Shown: positions 10,728-21,836 of the stretch, piece after piece | Position numbering within the stretch: position 1 is the first letter of the stretch | How the letters are laid out: every line of letters begins with the position of its first letter | Source of the DNA: Chlorella sorokiniana | Lineage: Eukaryota; Chlorophyta; Trebouxiophyceae; Chlorellales; Chlorellaceae | NCBI GenBank assembly: GCA_025917655.1 | Contig: CP084613.1 | Coordinates: forward strand, 682,001 to 746,000 | Direction: 5' to 3' | Length of the DNA: 64,000 nt | Made by a program: the position numbers and the translations under genes | The notes under the pieces: generated by a model | What the model was told of the DNA's origin: nothing | What the model saw: the letters and a program-made list of their open reading frames with translations, nothing else | The model's database searches: none

Positions 10728-13452
10728 CTAGGCGGGCACAGTGGCGGCAGCCGCAGGCGATCCTGACGCGGCAAGTGCAGCGGCCGCGGCCGCCCGCGCC
10801 TCGGCCTCTTCTGAGTCGCCAGCGGGGGTAGGGGCCCGCTGGTCCAGCCGAAACTGGGGCGTGGCAGGCGCTGCGGGTGGCGGCGCCAGCGGCACAGGCT
10901 GGCCCGCCAGAGCAGGCGCGGCGGGGTCCGCGGGCTGGTCGGGGCCTGCTGCTGCGTGGCGCCGCGCGGGCCGCTCCGGCAGGCGCGGCCCGCCCACCAC
11001 CCGCCGCTGCTGCGGGGCCGGGATGGGCGGCTCGTCTGCCTCTGGGGCCCCTGCCTGCACGCCAGCATCCTGCCGCATGCCGTCAGCCTGCACGCCTGCC
11101 GCCATGTCGGGCTGTGCTGCCGCTCCCGGCCCACCCGGCTGCGCAGGGGGCCCATTGGGATCGGGCGCACCCGCGTCGGGGTCGCCGCCGCCGCCAGCCG
11201 CAGCTGCTGCCGCCGCCCGCGCGTCGGGATGCACCGCCTGCCCGACCAACAGGAAGCCGCCGCCGGGAGCGGCGCCTGGCGCCGCTGGCTGGCCCTGCTG
11301 GGGCCCCGGAGGGGGCTGGGAGGGCCGCCGGCTGCGGGCGCTGCGCTGCCGCCCGCGCGTGGCGCCGCCGCCGCCGCCGCCGCCGGCCGGGGCCCAGCGG
11401 TTCATGAGGGCCAGCATGTATCCGTTGGCGGCGAAGCTGGCCCCCAAAGAGCCCAACCACATGGCCAGGCCGCGGAACCGGGGCTGGCAGAGCCCACACC
11501 GTTGCCTGCAGGCCGGAGCCGCGGTGGGCAAGCGGTGAAAAAGGCGGTGAACAAGGCGGGCACAGAGAGAGGTCGCCCAGGCCAAGGATCAAGCAGGCAC
11601 GCCTGCAGCTGCCGCAGCAAATCTCAGCAGCTGTGGAGTGCGGCGGGGGAATAGCAGGAGCGGCGGCCGCAGCAAGGAGCGCACCCAGGGCCACGGCAGC
11701 GAGCACGACGGCGGCGCGCACAGCGTGCAGGCCGCAGCGCAGGGCGAGGCGCCGCAGGCGCGTGCCCAGAGCGCCGCTTGACTTGAGCAGCAGCAGGCGG
11801 GCCTCCAAGGCAGAGGAGACGAGGAAGTCGGCTGCAAGGGGGCGCGGGGGGCGGGGGCTAAAGCATCTTGTCTGTGCATGTGTCTGTGTGTGCGTTTGAT
11901 GAATCAAAGGCAGACGTTATCACCACGTGTGTCTCTGCCTGAGCAGTAAGCCCCAGCATCTGCTGACATGTGACACATCGCCGCAGCACGTCCGCCACGC
12001 CGCCAAGAGCAGCCAGGCGCAGCAGCAGCTGCGTGCGGCGCGGAACTGCTCGTCCGCCGCGGCGGCCTGCCGCCCGCCCTTCCCCGCTCTGCTCATTTGC
12101 TGCTTCGATCGGCCGGTGCCCACCTGCCCACAGCGTTGCCTCGGAATAGAGCGCGGTGCGGGCCACCCGCGGTGCGCGCAGGAACCACGGCAGCCGCCCC
12201 TTGCGCACGGCAGACAGGCGCAGGTCTGTGTCACGGGAGCGGCGGCACGTCGGGCAGCGGTTATGAGAACGGAGGGAGGCGGGGGCAGGGCAAGGCTACG
12301 CTGGAGGGCCGCACACAGGCTGCCTGTCCGCATGCAGCGCAGCCTGAGAAGCCAGCCGCAGCACCAGGTCCCAAACCCAGCATAAATTCACTTGTTGTCA
12401 CCCACACACATGCAGCCCCTGACATCCCCCCGCCCACCCTTGATCAGCCTCTTGGCAAGCTGCGGCTGCAGGTGCTCCGCGGCGGCGGCGTCCAGCCCCG
12501 CCCGCGTCGCCTGCACCGCCACATCGACGCACGCGTTGTACACGCCGCGGGCGCCCGCCGCCTGCAGCTCCTGCACCGACAGCTGCGGCATCTCCGGCTC
12601 ACGCCCCTGCAGAACAGGCCGACAGGGCGGCTGTTGTCGAGCGGGGCATGAGGATGGATGGCCCGCGCCGCCATCCAGGAGCAGCGGCAGCAGGCAACAG
12701 CCAAAAGCAGCTCCGACCAGCAGCAACACCAAGCCGCTTTCCAGGCGCTGCCCGCAAGGGATCTTCACACCTCCGCATCGGCGGCGTCCTCCTCCTCCAA
12801 GGCCGCCACCAACCACCGGTTGACGGTGACGAGCGTGGCCAGGCCGACGCTGCGAGGCGGGGGGCACAGGACGGGAGGTGGGCGGGCCGGCAGGGGCCAC
12901 GGGCCAGTGGGGCACAGCTTGCCCCGCAGCGCACTGGGGTCGGCCGAAAGCGAGGAAGGCGTTCATGTACTGCAGGGTTGGTGGCCCAGAACCAGAAACC
13001 AGCGCCGCCCCAGCAGCCGCGCCTCACTTCCGGCCAACAATGACGGCAAGGTTGCTCGGGCGGTGAGCTTCTTGAGCGCCACCACACCCACAGCGCGCTT
13101 GGGCTTGGAGCTGGCCAGCGCACGCTGCGTGGAGGGCCCGTAGATGCTCTGCAGAACGGCGGCAGGAAGCAGCGGCGCCGACCTGAGCCCGTGGCGCGAA
13201 CAAGCACAACAAGAAGAGTTCATCGGACGGCGAACTGTGGGTGCCGCCTGTTGCAGGGCGCCACCAACCTCCTGAGCATGTAGGCTGCGCAGGGCGCGTC
13301 ACCTGGAAAGTTTCATCGTCATAATTTGGCTTGAAGACGTAGCAGTGCGCGGGCCGGCTGCTATTGAGCACAAGCTCAGCTGCCAGTCCTGTGAGGGCGG
13401 AGCCCACCAACAGCCTGGTGGGCCCCTGCAGTAATTGCAGTGTCGTTTGCAT
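10728..13452 (-). CDS. Uncharacterised protein with Ala/Pro/Gly-rich tail
   Basis: I do not recognise the family. Exon 1 (13303-13452) encodes 50 residues with a hydrophobic stretch (LLVGSALTGLAAELVL). Exon 2 (13028-13148) encodes SIYGPSTQRALASSKPKR and ALKKLTA, then NLAVIVGRN once one base is added in the GGG at 13058-13060. Later exons carry LATLVTVNRWLVAALEEED (about 12775-12845), an acidic/helical segment with LSVQELQAAGARGVYN (about 12440-12605), hydrophobic RAAVVLAAVALGALLAAA (about 11660-11830) and a C-terminal exon (10728 to about 11500) dominated by Ala, Pro, Gly and Gln. The pattern suggests an organelle or endomembrane protein with two or three membrane segments and a disordered tail. 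The middle exon borders are provisional. Confidence 0.6.
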
Positions 13453-13925
13453 TGCACAATGGGCGCCACTAGCCCCCGGCGGGGCCAGGGCAGGAAGGGT
13501 TCTGCTGCTTGGCCCTTCAAGAGATTACAGGATGCTCCGCTGCTGGAGATAATTAACTATGCAACTTTGAATGGCCTAGGATTTCTTGGGCTGTTTAGAG
13601 GCGACTGGTTGCATGACAAGCTGCTGGGAATGCTGCGCTCGCCAGAGTGCTGTATCGCGGCTGCAATTACGGGATCGGCAGGTCATTCAGTATACAGACA
13701 CATCCATCCTCGTCCCGCATTGCCTTTGGCAGCAACCGCTCAGCCTGCTCCAGCACCCTTCCTGCGGCGCCCGACAGCATCTTGCGCATCTATTCGTAGA
13801 TATATCACAATGCAGCTAGCAGCAGGTGGGCGGTCTGGTGGCTCGGCTGCACCTGTGGCAGCGACGCATGCTTTCGGCCCGCTCCTCCGCTTGCTGGTCT
13901 TGCCCCCTGGCTCAAGCAACCGTGC
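13453..13925. other. Intergenic, divergent gene starts
   Basis: This stretch lies between the start of the uncharacterised gene (-) and the first ATG assigned to Psb28 (+). It includes an AT-richer patch near 13525-13580 and must carry promoter elements for both genes. I see no clear TATA box, and the real Psb28 5' UTR may begin within it. Confidence 0.5.
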
Positions 13926-14980
13926 ATGACAATCACGCCACATGCCCGGCCCCACACGCCCCCTGCAGCGCCCAAGGCCGTGGCAGCGTTCACCCGCGTG
14001 CGCCCCGCCGTGCGCCCTGCCAGCGTGCGCGTCGCGCGGCCGCAGGTCACGTGTATGGCCAGCAGCATGCAGTTCATCAAGGGCATTGATGAGCCCACCA
14101 TCCCCGAAGTCAAGCTGACCCGCAGCCGGGATGGCTCCAGCGGCACGGGTGCGTCCCGGCGGCTGGCTCAGCGCTCGCCTCCCCCGCACCAGCACTATGG
14201 GCGCATCTGCGATTCAACAGACGCTCGGCTGCCGGCGTTTGGTGCTTCTTGCCATGCTGTTGGCACTCCAGCTGCAAGCCTCCTGCCCCACCCTCCTTCC
14301 CCAACGTTCCCTCCCACCTGTGCAGCCACCTTCATCTTCCAGAACCCCGCCATCTTCGAGGCCTCCAGCGAGCTGGGCGACATCACAGGGCTGTACATGA
14401 CCGACGACGAGGGCACCATCCAGGTGGGGGCTGGCTGGGTTTGAGGATGCAAGCTGGGCAGTCATCCGTGTGGGCGAAATGGTGCCGGGCTTCTGCCGTG
14501 CGCTTGGCGAGCGAGATGGCACCGCCGCGTGCGGCTACCCGCATCTTAGCGCGGCTGCAGCGAATCTGACAGCCAGCCTTGCCAGCGTTTCCAACCTTGC
14601 CGTACACATGTGAGCTGAGCCCCACCGCCCTGTCGCCCTGCACCGCCCGCAGACGGTGGATGTGCAGGCCAAGTTTGTCAACGGGAAGCCTGAGAAGATC
14701 GAGGTCAAGTACGTGATGCGCAGCAGCCGAGTGGGACCGCTTCATGCGGTGAGTGCCGCTCCCAGCAGCGGCGGCTGCCAGCTGCGCTGAGGCCGCTGTG
14801 CGGGCGTTGCTCGCTGCTCCACTGCGGGCTGGACGGCTGGCTGCTGTTGTGTCGCTGGCCTTGGCTGACAACCTGGCGAGGATCTGTCGCAACACATCCT
14901 TTGTGCTTATGGGTCATCCATGCAGGTTCATGGAGCGGTATGCCGAGGACAAGGGCCTTGGCTTCCAGAAGAGCAGCTGA
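13926..14980 (+). CDS. PSB28: Photosystem II assembly factor Psb28
   Basis: Psb28 is a small soluble protein that binds photosystem II assembly intermediates on the stromal side of the thylakoid. Exons 13926-14148, 14326-14423, 14653-14748 and 14926-14980 give the family core: MQFIKGIDEPTIPEVKLTRS, ATFIFQNPAIF, GDITGLYMTDDEG, VNGKPEKIEVKYVM and WDRFMRFMERYAED, ending GLGFQKSS. The first roughly 45 residues are rich in Ala, Arg, Val and Pro without acidic residues, as expected of a chloroplast transit peptide. The ATG at 13926 is the best start seen, but an upstream exon is possible because CCCCCTGCAG at 13962-13971 resembles an acceptor. The frame shifts once near 14727, just before WDRF, by one extra or two missing bases. 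Length otherwise matches the family. Confidence 0.9.
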
Positions 14981-15283
14981 GCTGCAGGTCTTGCGCCGGC
15001 GCCCAGGCAGCGAGCTGCCCCAACCGAACACGCTTCCTCGACACCCAACGCATCCCCCCATTCTTTCCCGCATTGCAGCACTCCCCATGCCTGGCTGCCC
15101 AAGGTTTTCAATGGTTTGAGTACAGGCTCCGATCAAGTTTTATCTCGTTCAATTGAGCATTTGTGAAACTCAAAGAGGAGCGGCAAGGACCAGCTGGCAG
15201 GGAGGCAGCAATAAATCCCACGCTCCCCCAGCCCCTCATTGGAGTTTTTGTGCCCGATGGACCATGTCACACGATCTGCGAGC
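14981..15283. other. Intergenic
   Basis: These 303 bases run from the Psb28 stop to the start proposed for the hydrolase gene. Nothing beyond presumed UTR sequence is visible. Confidence 0.5.
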
Positions 15284-18200
15284 AATGCAGCTCGTTCTGC
15301 AGAGGCTGCAGGATGTTGAGAAGAAGCGGGTCCAGGCAAAGCCAGCGGCGCACAAACCACGTTCCAAAGCTTTGTGCAGCAGCGTTGGAGTTCTCTCGTT
15401 ACTAAGGGCAGCTGCTGGAGCAGCAAGTGTTCGACGTCCCGGCCCAGCTTTTTTGCTCGGTGTGCTGTTGACAACGGCGCTGTGGTCGGTGTTCTCAAGC
15501 GACTGTTGGGCGGGTGAGACGCATGAGCACAACAGTTGTTACCTCAGAAGTTGCATGTGCCTGGTACCCGCCGCCGGGTGTTGCCCGCCAACCGCAAGCA
15601 CAGCCTACTGTCTGCAAGCGTGCCTGTAGGCTCTCGCTGCCCTCGGTCCCACCTACCGCCACCAAAGCTTCACAAGGAATGGCGGCTGCATGGGCTCGCA
15701 GCGCCCGCGTCGCGCGGCGGCATGGCAGGGGGCGAGGTGCACCCGCGCCCTCCGCCGCCGCCCTGGCGCCCGCTGCTCACAGCGCAGCAGCTGCAGCGGG
15801 GCTGGCGTTCTACGGCAGCGGGGCGCGCGTCGAGGCCGTGGCAGCCAAGCTGCTGCAGGGCAAGCCCATCAAAGCCTTCACGCTGGGCGGGTCGGTGACG
15901 CAGGGCGCCGGCGCCTCCAACCGCACCCAGTCCAGCTACCCCGCCCTCTTCTTCCAGTTCCTCAACGCCACCTTCCCCCACCGGTGCGGCATGGCACTCA
16001 CTGTACTCATTGCTGCGCCCACCATGTTCCCAGCTGTCTTCTGCATCGTGGGCTGGTTCACCCCCTTGAATGGTCGCTGCGGTCCCGCCACTGCCCTGCC
16101 CCCCGCCAACCAAAAAACGTTGCACCATCCCCCCCCCCTTCCCCCCCCTCCCTTTCCCCAGGGACCATGTCCTTGCCAACAAAGGTATTGGTGGAACCAC
16201 TAGCGGCATTTTTGCGTTGTGCGCAGAGGCTTTGGTGCCGCCGGTGCGAGCCGGGTGGCCGGGAGGGGCGTGCTCGCCAAGCACAGCCAGCCACTACCTG
16301 GCTGTGCTGTTGCTTGGGTCACGGACATGATTGTTTTTCTCTCTTCCTGCTGTGCAGGACAGCGATTTGATAGTTGTTGAAGCAACCTTCAACGAGCCCG
16401 GGACGCGCCCTACACAAGCCCCTCGCGGCGCACCTTTGAGCAGCTGCTTCGCCGCGTGGCGCGCCTGCCCGGCCGCCCCGCCGTGCTGGTGCTGCACCAC
16501 TATGCTTGGTGGTTCTGCTCCGGCGACGGCGTGCAGGGGGCTGTACTACAGGCAAGCAGAAACGCAGTTCAGCACACTGGCGCAGGTGGGTTGGTTTGAG
16601 GCTGGGGGCGGAAGCGGGGTGAGGGGGGAAGGTTGTTTGCTGCGCCGGCTCGCCATGGCTGGGGGGTGGCGAGGGCCGGGCGAGGTTTTCCCCTGCCTTC
16701 GGGTCTTCCACCACCTGCTATGGAGCATGAGCCCCCCTGCTCCGCTTTTCTGCTGCAGTTTTACGACATGCCGTCCCTCTCGGTGCGCGACGCCGTGTGG
16801 CCGATGATGCGTGCTGATGTGGCGCCCTTCAAGGTGTGCCCGCCCAGCTGACGCCGATGGAGGCTGCTGGCTTCTCAGCAGGGCCTGCTGCTGTTGCTCC
16901 CATTTTCCCACCCTTCTCCTCCCTTTACTTTCTCCACACCCTCCCTTCACAGGTCAGCCACGTACTCAAGCCGGGGCAAGTGACCCACGAGGGCGTAGCG
17001 CTGCCCATAGCGGCGCCCGGCACGGAGGGCGACTACTTTTTCTACGACAGGGTGCACCCCTCCGGTGAGCAACACTGCTGGCTCTCTTAGCCCTGCCTGG
17101 CGGTGGGGTGTCCCACCCCAAGGCCCCACTGCGGACTGCCTTGCTCTGGCGTGTGTGCCGGCCCATGGGGCAAATCAAACGCCACCGACAGCCTCGCCCA
17201 AGTGCGGCAAGCCAAACGGCGGCTGGCAGCCCAATTTGCGGGACGACGTTGCACACAGGGCCGCCCAGACGCACGTCTGCGCTGCACACACGTCTGTACT
17301 CTGATCCAGGGCGCCCGCGCTGTGCTGCTCGGCTGCTTTCTTCCCGCAGACGTGGGGCATCAGGTCATGGCTGAGCTGCTGGCGGGCGCGGTGCTCCAGG
17401 CTGCGGACAACATGCTGGCTGGCGGCGTCTTCCCTGCGGCAGTTGCGGCAGCAGATGCGCAGGGCAGTGGACTCCCTGCCAAGTTGTCAGACAGCGGCGC
17501 CAGCAGCAGCAGTGGCGGTAGAGCGCGGCAAGGTTCGGTCCAGGCAGCAGGAGTTGGCAGCCAGGGCCGTGCTGATAACCGAGAGCAGCAGCAGGGAGGG
17601 CAGAAGGAGCAGCAGCAGAAGCAGGAGCAGCAGCGACAGCAGCAGCGGCGGCAGCTGCAGGAGGGCCCCCAGGAGGGGTCACCCGTTGAGCGGCCTGGCG
17701 GGCGCGGGAGGCCACCAGGCACAGTGACGCAGACCAGGGGGATGACCTGCCGCCGCCAATGATCCCTGGCAACGCCGACGTGCCCAGCACTGTGTGCGCA
17801 ATGCAGGTGACTCAAAATCAACACGGAACCCGGGCGTGTCCGCTGGCCGGCCCTCCCGCGCCGCTTGTCGCCGTCCGGCCCCGGCCCGCACCCCTGAGCC
17901 TCCCCGTCTCCCCTCAGGAGAAGTTCAAGCCCCTGGCTGCTGCCAAGCACGGCTTTGAGTACCAGCCGGAACGCCCCAACGGCACCAGCTTCACCGAGCA
18001 GAAGTGGGGCTACCGCGGCGAGCGCCCAGGTGGCTGGTCAGCGCCGTGCGGCGCCCGGGATCCCCGAGCAGGCCCCGCTTGCAGCTCTTGTTCTGTCTGA
18101 GGGGCACAACCCCTGCACGCCTCTGTGGCCCCCACCTCCAACGCACCTACCCACCCACTCAACGGCCTGCCGCCATGCCACACCCTGTCGTGTGGCACGC

Positions 18201-18895
18201 CCGCCACCCTGCCGTACTGCGCCCCCACCCATGCCGCACCATCTGCTCGCAGGCGACTGGGTGGAGCTGGAGCTGAGCACAGCAGACGCGTCCCCGGACG
18301 CCGGCAGCACCTCGCACCTGTACCTCGGCTACCTGCGCTCGTACCGCGGCATGGGCCTGGCGCGGGTGGAGTGCGTGGCGGGATGCACCTGTGCGGCGGG
18401 CAGAGTGGATGGGCTGTGGCAGCAGCGCGTGTCACTCACTCAGATACACGAGCTGAAGGTGGGCGGTGCCTCCCCTCCTCCCCAGTTCGCCAGCTGACGC
18501 CTTGGTACACGATTTGCAGCGGTGGCTGACAGCGCGACGGGCGAGGCTGGGCAGTGCAAGGCACCGCTGCTGTTGTGTGCGTTTACATGTTGCCCCGCGC
18601 ACACTCTCATCTCTTGCACACACGCACACACCGCCCCCGCCCTGCCTGCCCACCCGACTGAAGGTTACGCAACACCCCAAGTGCCGCCTGCGGGTTACCA
18701 TCATCCAGCGGCCCGTCAGCCAGCCAGCCAGCGGCGACGCAACCGCCCGGCAATAGCAGCGCCGCGCAGGGCAGCGACGGCGGCGAGGATGGCGGCAGCA
18801 AGTTCCAGCTCAACTCGCTCATCATGTCGCACCTCCCTGTGGTCCTGGACAACCGCATAGCGGGCGCAGCGGGCGGCATGGCAGAGGCTGGGTAA
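15284..18895 (+). CDS. Membrane-anchored SGNH/GDSL-type hydrolase
   Basis: The protein looks like a type II membrane protein with a lumenal or extracellular SGNH hydrolase domain, possibly an esterase acting on glycans; the substrate is not deducible. Exon 1 (15284 to about 15512) encodes a basic start and one hydrophobic anchor (FLLGVLLTTALWSVF). The domain begins near 15800 with FTLGGSVTQGAG, where Ser is the expected nucleophile, followed by NKGIGGTTSGIF, DSDLIVVEATFNEP, VLVLHHYAWWFCSG and FYDRVHPSD, which supplies the Asp/His pair. Further exons are 16162-16243, 16358-16585, 16759-16833, 16953-17064, 17350-17806, 17918-18029, 18253-18458 and 18664-18895. A Gln-rich insert (17580-17660) divides the catalytic part from a C-terminal module with FTEQKWGYRGERPG, HLYLGYLRSY and CRLRVTIIQ. 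The frame needs one base added at 15798-15801, 16400-16402 and 17737-17741, and opposite corrections near 16530 and 18750. The C-terminus is therefore provisional. Confidence 0.75.
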
Positions 18896-19549
18896 CAGGC
18901 GGCTGCACGCGTTGCGATTCCCTGCGCCCCTGCCCTCCTCCTCTTTCGCGATTACAGTAACGAAAAGGAGAGTGCAAAACGGCAGCCAGCCACAATCACT
19001 GGCATGTCTGGGCAGGTCCAACACGACCATTGATGCAGAATGGGCACAGGAGGGGGTGGGGCACAACCGATGAGCTGAGGGCTGATGCACAAAGGGCTAG
19101 AAGGGAAAGCCAAGCACTGCAAGAAAATGGGCAACACGCTGAGGGAATGAAAGTATGGGCAGGCACAGGAAAAGCGTATATCATGGTGCATATGAAAGCA
19201 GCGGTGCATTTGCGAGCCAAAGTTTGCGGACATGCGTTGTAGGAGGGCAGCCTATCCCCGGCCCCATTGGCCCGCTTGCAGCTGGGCCAGCAGCAGCGCC
19301 CGAAGGCCACCAGGCCTGTCAGGCTCGTCAGCGCAGCCGCCAGCTGGGCTGTTCCCTGGAAAGCAGCACAGCAGGACAGGGGACATCGTCAAGCATGACA
19401 CAGGAGCATCCATTACGCACCCAGCTGAAGCGGTGCTGCGGATGCCGGAACAGCAGCAGCAGCAGCCGAGCGCTTGCCTGCCGGGGGCCATCAAGGCCTG
19501 AAACTGCTGCACCGCCTCCTTGCCACGCTGGCGACGTGGCCGCGGCGGC
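18896..19549. other. Intergenic, convergent 3' ends
   Basis: The 3' UTRs of the hydrolase (+) and Rab-GAP (-) genes lie here. The stretch near 18950-19220 is clearly lower in GC than the coding DNA. A short CAG run at 19451-19464 is the only repeat seen. Confidence 0.55.
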
Positions 19550-21464
19550 TCAGCGGGCACGTGCCAGCGCCCCCGCCAGGTACGCGTGCACCGCGGCCGA
19601 CTGTTGGAGCTGGATGCCGTACCGCCGTACCAGCACCGCAGGCGGTACTGCCTGGTACAGCGCCGCCGCCTCGCGGGCCAGCTCGTCCGCGCTGGGCTGG
19701 CCCGGCTGCAGGAAGCGCATGGATTTGAGGGTGGCATAGGCGGCCAGGCCGTCGTCGCCGCACGCCAGAATCTCAGAGCGGTTGCCCTGCGAGAGGGGGG
19801 TGAGGCGGCAGCATGGGGTTCCCTCCTGCCAGCGGCACCGCATGATCGGCAACCGGTGGGCCCCACACAGGCGCACGCAGCGGCTGCTGCGGGCCAGCAG
19901 GTGCCGGGCGGATGGGCGCTCGCGAGGCAGCAGGGCGTGCACAGCGTGCCTTGATGGCGACGGCGGCGAGGTAGAGGGGCATGAGGGGGTGGGAGGCCAG
20001 GAAGAGGTCAAAGAGGCGGGCGATCTGGGGCAGGGACTGGAGATCGTGCGCAAACCAGGTCATGTACCAGCTGCAGTACAGGGGAGGAACAGGGCGGTAC
20101 AAGGGGTGAACTGCAGAGCGGCAGGGGCGGAGCTCGGGAGTGGCATGCGCGCTCTGTTCCTTCCCGCTCTGTTCCGTCACGCAGCCCAGCCTGTTCTGTC
20201 CTGCAGCCCAGCCAGCCGCCGTTTGCGGCCGCTACGGCTGCCCGTGCCCCCGCTGCAGCGGCGGCCGCTGCGCTGGTGCCAGGGCGGAGCAGAGCAGAGC
20301 TGCTTGCCTGAGCGCAAAGTAGGGCACCTCCAGGGCCGGCTCCTGCAGCGCTGCCAGGTAAGCGTGCAGCTCCGGGTCGCACTGAAGCGGGTCATAGTCA
20401 GGGAGAGGGGGAGACACAGGGTACGGTCCGTGCTCAGAAGCCACATGGGTTCACACACGCGCGCAGCCACGCCCCCTCCCCCCCACCCACCCTAGGCTCT
20501 CGCCCCACGCCCCCCCCCCCCACACACACACACATTGGCGTGCACACCTGTTCCAACATGGGGTACAGCAGGCGTAGCGTCTCGGTGGCGGCGGCCAGGT
20601 CGGGCGGGTGCAGTCGCGGAGGTGGCACCCGGTCAGCACGCGCAGCAGGCGGTACGCCGGCAGCTCGCCGCACACGAAGAGCAGCACGGCGGCGACGTCG
20701 TGCAGGCCCTGGTAGTAAAACGTGCCGCCCGCGTTGCCGCCCAGCGCGCCGTCCAGCACGCGGCGCAGCGCCCGCGCTTGGCCTCGCGCTCAGCTTCGCC
20801 CCAGCCTGCGGCGAGCAGCGGGAGGCTGCCATTTGGTGGGCATGGGGGGGGGCCTGCCGACGGTTGCTCCTAGGGGCAGCGGCGAGCGATGCCCCATAAC
20901 AGGTGCTGCAAGGGGTGTGGGTGCACGAATGCATGCCACAGCTCTGCAGCGCGTCGTGCAAGCGGTCCAGCCCCGTGCCGAGCAGCACCTTCCGTGAAGC
21001 TCCAGAGCGAGCGGGCCATGTCGCAGGACACGACGTGCGAATCCTTGTGGCTGCTGCCGTGCCGCTCCTCATACTCCGCTGCGTCTTGCAGCGCAGTGTC
21101 GACGCCCAGCAGCAGCGGCCAGACGCGTGCACGGAGCTGCAAGGGGCAGGAGGCGTGTGGGTGGCCCGCACCAGGGGCAGGCAGCAGGCGGCAGCGGCGG
21201 CGCCAGTGATGGCAGGGGCCTAAAGCACGCACCCCGTCGTTCACGAGGCCACGAATAGCAGCAATCTTCCTTAGCTGGGTGAGGGCGGCCTGCAGGGAGT
21301 GCGCGAGGAGGGGTTCACGTTCGTGCAACACACCCAAAATTAAGAACCAACATGCTGTATCTAACCGTGCTACCATGTTCCAGCAGCAGGTTGTTGACGG
21401 CCTTGAGGGTTTCTGCATCGCGACCAGAGACAGCAGTCTTGCGCCCCCGACCGCCCCGGACCAT
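19550..21464 (-). CDS. TBC-domain Rab GTPase-activating protein (TBC1D20-like)
   Basis: The protein matches the TBC1D20/Gyp8 group, ER-Golgi Rab-GAPs (mammalian TBC1D20 acts on Rab1). ATG at 21464 opens exon 1 (21374-21464). Later exons encode ALTQLRKIAAIRGLVNDG, RARVWPLLLGVD, the arginine-finger motif VVSCDMARS (IxxDxxR pattern), the glutamine-finger motif FYYQGLHD, and LFDLFLASHPLMPLYLA. Exons 20308-20381, 19950-20070 and 19550-19786 close the gene at TGA 19552-19550. Both catalytic fingers are present, so the GAP should be active. Two introns start with GC donors (20307, and less surely 19949). The exon around 20600-20800 needs one base in the CCC at 20771-20773 and one near 20602-20604. 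No C-terminal membrane anchor, as in human TBC1D20, is obvious. Confidence 0.85.
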
Positions 21465-21836
21465 GCTGATGGCCAATCATGACATGTACTGCCAATCGGA
21501 TACAGCTCAGGTGAGGAGAGTTGGAACGACTCGGTTCAAGCTGGACTCAAATGCTGAGCTGGCGTTGTGATTGCCAATTGAGGGGAAAGAAGGCGTATGG
21601 TTCCACTTTCATTCGCAGTTCTTCCTCACTGTGGCTTGAAAGCATCGTAAGCTGCATCATTGAGCTACAAAGGCTGAGTGCGTGCGCACAAACGCAGTGC
21701 CCGCACGTGCCGCCGTTGTCGCCGCCCCTCGCCCTTCAATCGCGCCAGGGATCGATCCGGAGTCGTTTAAACGCCACACAATTTCCGCGGCAAAGGTTGT
21801 TGGAACCGGGTTACGGCACCCAATGCAACCCCTCAG
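21465..21836. promoter_or_regulatory. Intergenic between divergent genes
   Basis: This stretch separates the start of the Rab-GAP gene (-) from the first coding sequence assigned to the ABCB gene (+). It should hold both promoters. The true ABCB start codon, which I could not find in frame, may also lie here in a small first exon. Confidence 0.45.

Noticed and set aside
13926-14980. Psb28 as a pseudogene because of the frame slip near 14727
   Set aside because: All family motifs are intact on both sides and similar slips occur throughout the window, so sequence error is more likely.
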